From: Pelagophyceae sp. CCMP2097
Lineage: Eukaryota; Sar; Pelagophyceae
Direction: 5' to 3'
Assembly (NCBI GenBank): GCA_026770575.1
Contig: MU657170.1
Span: forward strand, 273,146-293,545
Length of the DNA stretch: 20,400 nucleotides
Shown here in pieces: positions 8,072 to 17,361 of this stretch; within the stretch, counting starts at the first letter, position 1, and each line of letters starts with the position of its first letter. The notes under the pieces were generated by a model, which did not search any database, was not told the DNA's origin, and worked only from the letters and a program-made list of their open reading frames with translations. A program made the translations under genes and the position numbers.

Positions 8072-8338
8072 CTTTAAATAAGCGTGGGAGGAAAGAGGCC
8101 TCGATACGGCGTGTTCCGACTTATCGCTCGTTGGCAGTCGCCTTTCCACTGGTGGACGCACGCAGGTCGCGGCTCGGCAACCTCCGCGGCGCGCTGCTCT
8201 TCTATGCTCCGAGGGCTGCGACGCCTCTGCCAGTTGCCGGCGCTCGTGCCGACCGTGAAGAAGTCTCCGCCGCCGATCGTCGATAGTACTATCGCCAGTC
8301 TGAGAAAAAGGCGGCCCTGCGCGGTCCCCAAGCGCTCC
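8072..8338. promoter_or_regulatory. Bidirectional promoter region, PUM3 / ATP-grasp gene
   Basis: Only 267 bp separate the two start codons, so both promoters and 5' UTRs must lie here. A TTTAAATA sits 2-10 bp before the PUM3 ATG, too close to act as its TATA box. A perfect 14-bp palindrome CGATAGTACTATCG occupies 8281-8294, about 45 bp before the plus-strand ATG. It is a candidate factor-binding site. Confidence 0.55.
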
Positions 8339-11186
8339 ATGGCGGACGACCAGCAGACCGTCGCTTCGGCGCACGTGCTCTACGGCGACGGGGTGGGCTG
8401 GAAGAAGGGCGATAGCGTCGAGGTCTTTTACCGTCTACTGGAGCAGGACTCTGGTCAGTCACTCTGAACCCCTCGCTGGAGCGCCCGCGCCCGCGCACCG
8501 TCGAAACGCAGGCGGCTACTTCCCCGTGGAGCGCGCCGCCGACGCCATAAGAGCGCCCAGGCTCGCAAGGACGGACGGTGCGCGGCGGGATGCTGGTCTG
8601 TATTCAAGGCGGGGGGCGGGACCGTCGGGGTTCCTTCGAGACGATGTGCGACCGCCGAGACGGCCCCGTCGGGATCGGCCGGGGATCTGCCTCGACGAGC
8701 CCTTTGCGGCCTCTTGCAAAGCCCTTTGCGGCCTCTTGCAAAGGGTTCCTTTGTGGAAAAAGGTCCCGCTCAGCGGCACGATAGGCTGGGTCCCCGCTCA
8801 GTCGTCGCGATAGGCTGGGTGCCCGCCACGGTGGAGCACGACTTTGACCCGCACAAGTGCGAGCACGACCGGGTGGTGGTGCGGCACGTCCATCCGTATT
8901 GGATTGATAACCGGGGCACGTGGTTGGACATGGAGGAAGATACGAATTGTACGTACCACGGTCCCTATACAAACCCGATCCGGCCATCGAAGGTCCCTCC
9001 AAGGACCCTCGACGGACCCGGGACGGGCCTTAACCCTCTCCCGACGGCCGGAGGGCCTCTGGGCGGTCCCATGAGAAGCGCACCACCACTTAGGTATTCA
9101 ATCTTTCGCGCGGAACCGCGTGCGCGCGCGCCCCGCCACGCAGGGCTACCGCCGCGACGCCGAGCCGAAACCGCTGCTCTCGCTGCTCTTGGTGCGCTGG
9201 GGAGGCGAGGAGTCGCCGGAGCCGTGCGACGGTGCGTGAAGAGGCATCCGTGATGATGTGCACGAAGCGGCAGAGGCTCTGGGGGCGTGTCGGTCTCAGG
9301 AGAGGCATCTTGGCCGAAGACGGGGTGTATTCAAATGGGGATCGAAGACGGCGGTCTGACTTGGTAGAGGAAACCCGCCCTCCAGGTTCGCAGGCGGGCA
9401 GTTGGGGCATGAGTGGGTCCACCATATCGACGACGTACATCCGCAAGCTGCTCGCGGCGGTGTACGCCGAGCTCGGGGATCGATACGAGTGCTACACTCT
9501 TTTCGTGGAAACGGCCGCGGAGATGGACCGTGAGTCTCCTTTTTGCCTTTTTGCGAACGGGGACTCTCTTTATCAACGGAGACGGGGCCGGAGGATGACA
9601 GACCACTTACCTACTCTGACGCGGTGCCCGCGGATGAGGTTATACACGTTGATGAGATTTCTGGCTGACGGCCCCTTGGTGACGAGTCCTCGTTGCACAC
9701 AAACGTGCCGCGCATACGTTCGACGAGCCGAGTAGGCGTCGACGAGCGCCGCGTCGCCGCGTCGCTCCAGGGCTGCCACGTCGGGGCGATGTACCTCCTC
9801 TGGCCGACGCAGTTCGACGACGGCTACAGTGGGCGGCCTGGTATGGTCAGTCTTGAAACGTTTCCCGAGGCCAAGTCAAAATTTTCAAAATTTCGAACAG
9901 GTGCCCGCCCACGCCCTCCTCGCTTTAATGGCCCGCATCGAGCAGTGCGGCGTCCCTTCGCGATTCCCGCACTCGGCGCACGTCTACCGGACTTTATTGA
10001 ACAAAGAATGGACTTGCACCCTCTCCGGCGCGCGCGCTTTGGACGTGCCGCGGACGACGCGAATCGACCGCGCGGCCATCGAGCGAGATTCTTTAAACGC
10101 GGCGAACATGTGCATCAACGCTTTAGAGCTGCAGGCGACGGATGCGACGCCGCGGGGCGTGGCCAAGCTCGGGTACTCGTGGGAGGCCACTGATGTGCGA
10201 GCGTGGTGAGTGTTTACTTTTCCAAAAAGCGGCTCTTCAAGCCCTTTCGCAGGTACGGCGCGCGCGAGCTCTCCTCGGCGCTGCTGTCGCTGTCTCGCCA
10301 ACCTGGATGTTTCGCGGAATACGTCTTCGTGCAAGAATACGTCCAGGCGGTGGGCGAGGTGAGATTCAAAACTCATCCGCAACCCCCCCCACGCTCCAAC
10401 ATAGATCCGCGCGTACTGCATTGACGGCGCCGTGGCCAAGCTTCTTTACACGCGCTTCGGGAAGCCCACCGAGGAAGACGAGGGTGCGTCCATGCGGTTC
10501 CCAAAGGGCCTGTTCGCAGAGGCGCCTTCGACCGGCCCTTTCGACAGACGGCCGCCCCCACGCTAGGTTGCTTCACGGAGTTCCACGAACTTACCCGCAA
10601 CGACGCTCTCCAGGAGTGGTTCGGCGGCGACGGGGCGATGCTCCAGAGGGCGGAGACTTTAGTTTTAGAGTTGGTCCAGAAGTGGCTCTCCTGGATGCTC
10701 ACGTTGACGGCGGAGCCGCAGCCCTTTGTTCGAGTGGACATCTTCGTATGTCGCAGCAACGATGATACCATCTCCGTCAGGAGCGGCGAGGTGACGGAGA
10801 TGGGCGCGTCCTGTTTAGGGTGGGCCCACGGCCCGGCGTTGGTCTTCGCCGCGTTTTTACGGTCTTGTTTCTCGCACGCAACAAAGTGCGGCGTCGAAGA
10901 CTGCCCCTGCGGCGGCGGCAACTGCGTGGCCAACCGCCCGCCCAAACATTTGGTGCACAAGCGCTTAGACGCCGGCGACGCAAACGCCGGCGACGCCCGA
11001 AACCACAACGGCGCAAACGACTCGCCCGACTCGCCCGAAACCACTGATGAACCAGAGACCGGGTCGACGATGCGCATCTTGGAGAAGCAGCACTCCAAAA
11101 AGAAGAAACGACGACACGCCCTCGAGAAGACGCCCAACGGCAACGAGGCGCCCAACGGCAACGATGCGCCCACGCCCACGCGCTAG
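8339..11186 (+). CDS. ATP-grasp-like protein with SH3-like N-terminus, 10 exons
   Basis: Exons: 8339-8453, 8512-8577, 8814-8948, 9094-9231, 9386-9529, 9736-9845, 9901-10205, 10253-10358, 10405-10483, 10567-11186, giving 605 aa with all phases consistent. Exon 5 could start at 9368 (18 nt more, same frame). Residues 15-105 (GDSVEVFYRLLEQ, then GWVPATVEHDF and WIDNRGTWLDM) resemble Tudor/Agenet-type SH3-like folds. Residues 220-490 look like an ATP-grasp core: KLGYSWEATDV (K325, candidate nucleotide lysine), FVQEYVQAVGEIRAYCIDG (364-381), FVRVDIF (453-459), and SGEVTEMG (472-479), which match the family's R-x-D and G-E-x-(N/T) metal-binding strands. ATP-grasp enzymes ligate a carboxylate to an amine or thiol through an acyl phosphate; the substrate here is unknown. 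The tail has a Cys cluster (CGVEDCPCGGGNC) and a KKKKRR signal suggesting nuclear location. The domain assignment is motif-based. Confidence 0.72.
8578..8813 (+). repeat. ATP-grasp gene intron 2 with two tandem duplications
   Basis: A 22-bp unit containing CCCTTTGCGGCCTCTTGC is perfectly duplicated (8700-8721, 8722-8743). The acceptor region is also duplicated: CGATAGGCTGGGT occurs at 8779-8791 and again at 8808-8820. The second copy is used because GC|TGG GTG continues the reading frame as GWVPATVEH; use of the first would insert 29 nt and shift the frame. Confidence 0.65.
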
Positions 11187-11657
11187 CCGCCTGCGGGTTG
11201 AACTAAAGAGCTTGACAAGGCCAAGGGTGGGTGCGTGCGCGGGTGGGGCTCAAGGGCTCGGCTGCAGACCTCCCGAGATGCCTCTAAGAGCTCGACCGCT
11301 CGTCGAGCCTCGAGCAAAGGCCGCGCGCCCGAGCTGATAAAGGCCCACCCTGTTTTTGGAGGACCTTAGGGTGGCCCTCATTGTGGAACCCTCAACGACT
11401 CCTCTCTCTCTGCCTCAGACGAGGGCTCAAGCCGCGGGACCGGAGGAGGCTCCATGTGGACCGCGGAACCCCGCACTGCCCGGCATTGCTCTCCGGCCCT
11501 GTCTTCGAAGCGAGGTCCCTTCTTTGTCAGGGCTCGATTCTTTTCGAGAGCCCAAGAGCTGCGACTTTATGGGCGTCCTGCGAGCATGGGGGCAGTCTAG
11601 CCCGCTCGATTTCGTGCGTCGCATCGACCAGTCGGCCAGGAAGGTCGGAATCGACGC
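11187..11657. other. Tail-to-tail intergenic region
   Basis: 471 bp between two stop codons, holding both 3' UTRs. It is GC-rich with scattered GGACC/GGTCC and CGAGGC words like those of the introns, and a CTCTCTCTCTG tract near 11402. Frames here are short and lack domains. No gene is supported. Confidence 0.5.
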
Positions 11658-12719
11658 TTATGCCGGTGGACCGGAGCGCGTCGCCGCGAGGTGCGCCTCG
11701 AGACGTTCAAGCTGCGCCGCAGCGTCGGCGTCCCCCTTGGCCGCGGCGCGCTTGTAGAGGCGCAGCGCCTCGCGGGAGTCCCGCGGCACGCCTTGGCCGT
11801 TTATGTGACACGTGCCAAGGTTGAGGAGCGCTCGTGGATGGCCCTGCGCTGCGGCGAGCCGGTACCACTTCACGGCTTCCTCGTACGACTGGGCCACGCC
11901 CTTGCCCTCGTAGAACATATGGCCGAGATGGCATTGTGGCGGAGGAAATCCTTGCTCGGCTGCGCGCCGGTACCACAGCGCAGCGGTTTTGTAGTCGATC
12001 TTGACGCCTTTCCCAACCTCATAACAATGGCCGAATTCCGTCTGAGCTTCTGCATTTCCTTGCGCCGCAGCGCGCTCGTACAGCTGCGACCCCCGCTCAA
12101 AATTCTGCTTGAGACCTAAGTCACCCTTACTGTACGAGTCTCCGAGCACAAGCTGCGCCTCGGCGTTCCCCTTGTTCACGTGCTTCTGCATCCGGCGCAC
12201 CACCTCGGCATCCGACGATGGAGGCGGCGATCGGCAGAGAGGGCATCGCGTGTCGTGCTGCTGCCACTTTGCAGAGCATGCCGTGCAAATCCTCTTGCAG
12301 CAGCAAGCGTAGAATGTTTGCTGGTCAGCATGGACTGGAAGCAGGTCCAGGCAGATGGCGCAAGTGCCGCGCCAGCCCGGCGTCTCGCCGTTCAGCGCGC
12401 TGGCCTTGATCGCCGTCTTTTCCGTCGGAACAGCCGATAAGCGCGCCGCCGCCTTGGAACTGTCCGCCAACAAGACGTCCTCGACGATAGGCGGCTCCTC
12501 CTTGACCTTCTTCGCCGGCATGATCTCGTCGAGGAGGCGGTCCTGGAACGCAGAGGCCAGCTGTTTGCACTGCGCCTTGTGCCCGCCCTCGTTCCAGTCG
12601 ACGAGCTGGCACGCCTTGGAGCAGTAGTGCCGCGATTTGCACTTGGTGCAGTGCTTGCCGCCCGGCGCGTTGCAGACACAGCACGGCTTGGGCGCTGTGG
12701 CACGCGGCGGCTTGCTCAT
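11658..12719 (-). CDS. MYND + RING + Sel1-repeat protein
   Basis: Single exon, 353 aa from the ATG at 12719. An in-frame ATG at 12839 would add 40 residues without domain content, so the shorter start is preferred. Residues 13-51 form a complete MYND zinc finger (CCVC, CTKC, YCSKAC, then H47 and C51). Residues 120-162 are RING-like: CAIC, a CCCKRICTAC core, CPLCR. About 184-340 are four Sel1/TPR-like repeats (for example AEQGFPPPQCHLGHMFYEGKGV, here shortened as GHMFYEGKGV). Sel1 repeats form solenoid scaffolds; MYND binds proline-rich partners; RING domains recruit E2 enzymes. A substrate-binding ubiquitin ligase or adaptor is likely, but the spacing of the central RING cysteines is atypical and E3 activity is inference. 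This architecture is common in pelagophyte and related algal genomes. Confidence 0.88.
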   Translation of the reverse strand: MSKPPRATAPKPCCVCNAPGGKHCTKCKSRHYCSKACQLVDWNEGGHKAQCKQLASAFQDRLLDEIMPAKKVKEEPPIVEDVLLADSSKAAARLSAVPTEKTAIKASALNGETPGWRGTCAICLDLLPVHADQQTFYACCCKRICTACSAKWQQHDTRCPLCRSPPPSSDAEVVRRMQKHVNKGNAEAQLVLGDSYSKGDLGLKQNFERGSQLYERAAAQGNAEAQTEFGHCYEVGKGVKIDYKTAALWYRRAAEQGFPPPQCHLGHMFYEGKGVAQSYEEAVKWYRLAAAQGHPRALLNLGTCHINGQGVPRDSREALRLYKRAAAKGDADAAAQLERLEAHLAATRSGPPA

Positions 12720-12906
12720 CGTGCCGTGGCAGTCCGTCGAGAGCTGGTCGCGCAGCGCGTTCAAAGTCCAGGTGCTCGCTCGAGAGGTACCTACACGAAA
12801 CAGGATACCTCGAGACGACGCATTTGTGCGTCTTTGCACGGGAGGGTTCCCAGGGCCCCTCGCGCGGACGTTCTACAGGCTCACCTCAGGAGCCTGCCAG
12901 AGCTAC

Positions 12907-13463
12907 TACAAGGGGTATCGGCGATGACGCCGAGGACTTTCTGTCCATCGCAGTTTTCGTCGGTTGGATTTTGGCTCTGTTGGGAGTGTTAGAGGACGTC
13001 GCGCTGAGTCCGGAAATGCCGAGACCCACAAAAATCTTCTGTTAAAAACGCTCAAGCTGGAAATCCAAACGTCTGTTTTGGCTCGTCTGAAGCGCCACTC
13101 GCGGCACTCGTATGGGATTCGCCATATACCACCCCAGTACGTATGGACCCGCCCCGTCACATAGCCAGAATTTCGAATCCTGCGATCCTGCGATGGTCAG
13201 CCGGGCCCGAACCTTCGCAATACGGAGGCAAAATCAGTTCAAAATCAAGGTAAGGAGGCAAATAATGATTTTATCAAGTCCAAAATATTGGGGGAAACGC
13301 TTGTTCACGCCCTTGCAAGGCGCCCTCCTCGAGGCTGATCATGTCACGGACACCCCGGGGGGCAGGGAGGCCCATAGCGACCACGCCCACCCCCGCAGGC
13401 GGCCTCTGGGAGGCACAAACTTGCGCCCATTGAGATCGGCTTTATCGCCGATACCCCTTGTAT
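12907..13463. mobile_element. MITE-like element with 19-bp perfect TIRs
   Basis: TACAAGGGGTATCGGCGAT (12907-12925) has an exact reverse complement at 13444-13462. After a 3-base gap the next five bases (GCCGA) also match, so the inverted repeat is about 27 bp. The 557-bp element has no transposase and only weak frames. A clear target-site duplication was not seen; left flank GAGCTAC, right flank TGGGTGG. It inserts about 190 bp upstream of the MYND-RING-Sel1 start. Confidence 0.65.
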
Positions 13464-13485
13464 GGGTGGCACTGAAATTTAAAAA

Positions 13486-14037
13486 GTAATTACAGTATTT
13501 CAATTACGCTGTTATTTACGGTAATTACAGGGAGGCCATAATCTGCTTTACCGTGGGCCTGTAATTTACCCCAGATTTACCCTCGCTATTTGGTAAATCC
13601 ACGGGGAAATGCGATTGGCAGGCTTGGTCAGGCCGAGGGACCACCTGGTATTGTGGGCGAACGCGAAGGACCGTGAGCACGAGGTGCCGGCCTACATGGC
13701 ACACCTGCCCAAGACGCCATATCGCGGCTTGGCGCTCATCGGCTGGGCGGTAAATGGTGCACTTGGTCGGGCATCAGGCTCACAAGATGTCGCCCAAATT
13801 CGTATCTCGGAAACCGCCTCGTCTTCGAGCTTGCCAGCTAGGTTCTCAGCCCCGTGAGGGGCCTCCCTACGCGCCTAGACCCATCGCAGCCCGAATCAGC
13901 GCGTTTGAAAATACGAGCTTCCAATTACTCTGCAATTCTGTGTGTAAGGTAATTACCTAGTAATTTAAGGCAATTACCTAGTAATTACTGTTATTACCAG
14001 ACCCCCAAATCCTTTACACCGCAATTGCCCACCTATA
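13486..14037. mobile_element. GTAATTAC-rich element, copy B
   Basis: Left part 13486-13605 and right part 13920-14037 are packed with GTAATTAC, CAATTAC and TTATTAC words in both orientations, and the right edge matches copy A at 3558-3581 (21/24). Between them lies a GC-rich island (13609-13857). The paired AT-rich ends suggest an element that carries or captured foreign sequence. Borders are approximate. Confidence 0.5.
13609..13857 (+). pseudogene. Coding-like island, possible gene fragment
   Basis: An 82-codon frame from ATG at 13609 has natural-looking composition in its first 55 residues (HLVLWANAKDREHEVPAYM, then PKTPYRGLALIGWAVNG) and higher GC than its AT-rich surroundings. No family was recognised. 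It has no obvious partner exon and lies inside the GTAATTAC-rich element, so a captured gene fragment is possible; chance is not excluded. Confidence 0.2.
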
Positions 14038-15292
14038 CCTTTGAGTGGCCTCGAATTCCAATGCAAAGTCTTTGGCGACATCAACAGAACTGCAAACTAT
14101 CGACGAAATAATTCGGCAAAAAAAAAACTTTTAAAAACGCATATAAGGATGATACGACAACCACGTGCCCGCGGCGACGGCGCGAACAACCTAGATGCCA
14201 GCGAGTGAAAAGGGTCCCACTGACGAAAATAGCCGGGGGGGGGGGGAATGTAAAGAAAATTCCTCGGAACGTTCGGAAACCCACTTTGGCGACCGCTACT
14301 AGGGAGCCAAAACGGCACAGTGAAACACACCCAATGCTAATAAGCCGAAAATACATTGACCTCGCACATAAAAATATGCAACTTGGGACGCCTTGTCCGC
14401 GCTGACAGTGGAAGCTATGGAGCTGATTTCGGTGCCATCGTACGGCCTCGTGTCTGGTCTCTGCGCAGCCCCAAAACATTTGCCCTAGGGGCGCCTGGGG
14501 CACAAGTGCATGGCGACACGCAGATCAGCTGCTTACCCCTTCCCGTACAGCGTTGGGGCGGGCGGCATCGGATCACTCCACCCTCGACGGGCCTTTATCG
14601 GCTGCATTCGGCGAGGTCAGGGCAGAGCCGCGACGGCTTGGATCACCCGAGCACCCGGTTGGAGTCCGAAAGCGAGGTTTTCGCTTAAATAAGAAATCCT
14701 ATAAGCCTATAAGGGGCACTGCGCGCCTCTACAAGACCACCAAGGCGGCTATGGTCGTAACTCGGTCAAATCGTCGAACGGTATGCCTTTTCCTACGCGA
14801 GGGGCTTGCCAAGGAGCACCTTAAGCCGGGCGAAACCGAAAAGGCATACCGTTCCGACATTTTATCAAGAGACTTGTCATTCCCGTGTGGGTGCTTCGTA
14901 TAAAAAGCCAATACGTGCCTCTAGAGAGCCAAGAAGATGGGCCTATGCGTTGCCGACGCCATGCCACTGACTTCCAGAGCGGCTGCGAGCGCAATCATCC
15001 AAAAACACGTCCTATAGAACGCCCCATCGTTCGTTATCAAATCGTCACAATATCTCAATAAGTGCTTGAAAAGGAGTTTATAAGTTACCCAAAGGCTCAA
15101 TAAGCCTGAATTTTCAGCTTATTACGATACTGACTCTGCCTCCTTGTTTCACTGTGAACGGTGCTTAGATAGTGATGGCTCTCGGCCCCTGCGGGGCCCT
15201 GTGAGATGCCAGGCACGGCGCCGCTGGAGACGCTCATGGGATGCAGTGCAGAAGGGTTAGGACAAGTAGGACGGTCTTTCGTCCCTTGCACC
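14038..15292. other. Gene-poor intergenic region
   Basis: About 1.25 kb without a convincing gene on either strand. It contains a G12 tract (14235-14246), a long-armed inverted repeat (14776-14854), and a smaller AATAAGC...GCTTATT inverted repeat near 15100-15125. Short frames have no recognisable domains. Confidence 0.55.
14776..14854. repeat. 17-bp perfect inverted repeat
   Basis: GAACGGTATGCCTTTTC (14776-14792) is perfectly complementary to GAAAAGGCATACCGTTC (14838-14854) around a 45-nt loop. It could be a hairpin RNA, a cruciform, or a degenerate small foldback element. Confidence 0.8.
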
Positions 15293-15826
15293 ATGGCGAG
15301 CGCGAGGCCGGCCCCGTCCGGTACTGGCGACGAGGAGCGCCCTCGACGGAGCGCTCTACTCGGGTTGTCTCTTCACATGGGACTTGTGTTTATTAACGAG
15401 GTGCCACCCATCAGTTACTGAGGCGGCAGGCGCGGTGATCATCACGGCGAGGTGGCGAGCGCGGACCCCGCCTGGGCGGACGTTACGGCCCAATGCGCGT
15501 GGTCGGACCCGCCCGCGGCTTCTGGAGCGTCGCGAGCCTTTGACGGCGGCGCGCGGCGCGCGCCGTACAGCGCGGACACCGGAACCACGCCTGGTGCCCT
15601 CCAAGCACGATTCCAGCGTCCCGGCGTCCCTCGAGCCTATGGGGTGCCGCGCGCGTCGGTCGCGATCGAGCGGCGTATTGGTGAGCGCCGCCGTCGTGCG
15701 TTTCGGGAGCGGCCGCGGAAGACTTCGGGAGCAGCCGTGGGCATCCGGGCACTGCAGCGCATCGAGGCCCGAAAGCGCAGCTCGAGTGGATGTCCATCGA
15801 GGCCCAGCAAACGGTGTGCAACGTAG
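15293..15826 (+). CDS. Tentative small two-exon gene, unknown product
   Basis: An ATG in strong context (ACCATGG) at 15293 opens 36 codons ending at the phase-0 donor GAG|GTGCCA (15400). A 51-nt intron ends ...GGCGAG, and exon 2 (15452-15826) continues in phase as VASADPAWADV for 160 aa in total. A second, in-frame 54-nt intron is possible at 15681-15734 (donor G|GTGAGC, acceptor GCAG). The C-terminal part is basic (ERRIGERRRRAFRERPRK). No domain was recognised. The locus ends 55 bp from the stop codon of the oppositely oriented RING-H2 gene. GC-rich DNA often leaves chance frames open, so this is a weak call. Confidence 0.3.
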
Positions 15827-15881
15827 GCGCGAGGCTAGTAGACGAGGGCGGAGAGCCATGTTAAACAGATCTATGTGCACT

Positions 15882-16881
15882 CTATGTACACGCGCCGCGC
15901 GGTGCGCCGGCCGCGTTCAGCGCGCCGCCTGCGCCGCCGCCGCGCTCTCGAGGAGCCGCGCGCGCACCTACGGGTATGTCCAGCGTGGCAAGCAGCCGAG
16001 GGGCGACCGTTTTTGGGTCGGCTCTCCCGATGGCGCCGACGCACCGCCTGGCGCGCTCGTCGCGCGGCGCCTGCGTATCTTCGGATCGCCGCGCGCGTGA
16101 CAAGTGCGCTGCGCTTGTGGGCGCACCGACGATTGCGAGGGACCTTGATGGTGTCGTCGGGAGGGCGAACGTGGCCCTTGCTCGCAACGGAGTCAGCCCG
16201 GGTGGCAACGGCGCGCGGCAGAGCGGGCAGGCCTTGCAGTTCGCCGCCCGGCAAGACTCGAGGCATTCGCGGTGGTACACGTGCGAGCAACCGAGCTAAG
16301 CAAGGGCATCCGAGGCGAGAGCGACGCAAATGCTGACGGACCTGATGCAGTCTTGCCTTTGAGGCATCCAAGGGCGAGTGGCAGACCGCGCAGATGATTC
16401 CGCAGCAGGCGTGGCCCTTGATCTTGGGTGTCGTCGGTACCGGCGCCTTTAGCGTCGCAGGCGCCTTTGGCGTCGCGGGCTCACTCGGCCTGAGGTTCGA
16501 CCGATTCGACAGAGGCCGCTTCTGCCGCGAAGATGTGGTCCTAGACGACACCGACGCCGACAGCGGTCCGTCGCCCCGCCGCCGCGTTTCGCGCGGCGTC
16601 GCCTGCAGCCGCGGCGGCGCGTCCAACGGCACCGTGTCCAAATACGCAGTGTCCAAATGCGCCTTTGTCGGCGTCTTGGACGGCGACCTGCGGTGGACGC
16701 GTTGAGGCGCCCTTTGCTGGACGGTTGCGAACGGGCGCGGCGTCTCGTTGAGCGCGGTCAAGTCTGCCGGCGCTTCGGCCGTCGCCTCGAGTGGCATCGG
16801 TAGCCTCGGCGGCGACACCGGCGGTGGAGGTGGTGCAGCGCAGTTGCATGGGCTGCACGGAGGCTGCGGACACGACGCCAT
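15882..16881 (-). CDS. RING-H2 finger protein, 2 exons
   Basis: Exons 16881-16342 and 16295-15882, giving 317 aa. The 46-nt intron (GTCCGT...GCTTAG) is phase 0 and lies inside the RING. Removing it joins CAVCHSPLDASKARLHQ to LGCSHVYHRECLE and completes a C3H2C3 set: C164, C167, C183, H185, H188, C191, C203, C206. Unspliced, the frame runs on for 336 codons but loses the histidines and last cysteines. Residues 1-155 are Pro/Ala/Thr-rich and apparently disordered, with many TP and SP sites; 215-317 are Arg/Ala-rich without a domain. No membrane segment is evident. RING-H2 domains bind E2 enzymes, so an E3 ubiquitin ligase is the likely role; the substrate is unknown. The C-terminal end could be altered by an unseen intron. 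It is head-to-head with the BRCT gene. Confidence 0.75.
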
Positions 16882-17361
16882 CGCAGCGGTCGCGCGGGAT
16901 CAACGGGATCTCCGGGTTTTCGCGCGGCGACTAGGAAGACGTCGCGCCCGGGATTTGGCCGCCGGGATGCTGACCGTCGAGCGGTCCGGGCGGCGGCGAA
17001 ACGTCGAAGTGATGGTGCGTCGGTCGTGCAGTGCAGTGCATCGTTGTCTCGCGCCCATTCTTTCGCTCACATTCTTGCGTCGCATTCTTTCGCTCCTCTG
17101 CATCCTTGCGCCGCCGCCTCGTGCGTCGCCTCGCGCGCCGTGTTTCAACGGACCGCATCGTAGCCGAGCCGCCGCAAGTCGCCTCCACGGACCCGTTCGC
17201 GCGCCGTGCGTCCCGCGCCTTTGCGCCCATGGGCACCCACGGGCGACCATCCACGCGCGACCAACCATGCGCGACCACCCGTACCACCGCCGCCCCAGGC
17301 GCTGCTGGACGACGACCTATGGTCGCCCGCCGCGCGGCCGCGCGCCAAGCCGCGGCCGACG
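16882..17361. promoter_or_regulatory. Divergent promoter region, RING-H2 / BRCT genes
   Basis: 480 bp between the two chosen start codons. It contains direct repeats of CATTCTTTCGCTC (about 17056 and 17083), a GTGCAGTGCAGTGCA run (about 17027-17041) and a cluster of CGCGACCA words (17250-17275). Part may be 5' exon of the BRCT gene: a frame ending ALLDDDLWSP opens after a CCCCAG acceptor at about 17300, so the true BRCT start could lie upstream. Confidence 0.4.

Noticed and set aside
9602..9735. Exon continuing ATP-grasp gene after the GACAG acceptor at 9601
   Set aside because: It ends in a stop at 9735 and cannot join the LLWPTQFDDGYSG frame, whereas splicing GTGAGT at 9530 to the TAG acceptor at 9735 is in phase.
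15384..16100. 238-codon Arg-rich plus-strand frame
   Set aside because: It overlaps the RING-H2 gene in antisense and is open only because of high GC.
15871..16295. Unspliced continuation of the RING-H2 frame (336 codons in all)
   Set aside because: Reading through the 46-nt GT-AG stretch destroys the RING; splicing restores all eight zinc ligands in order.
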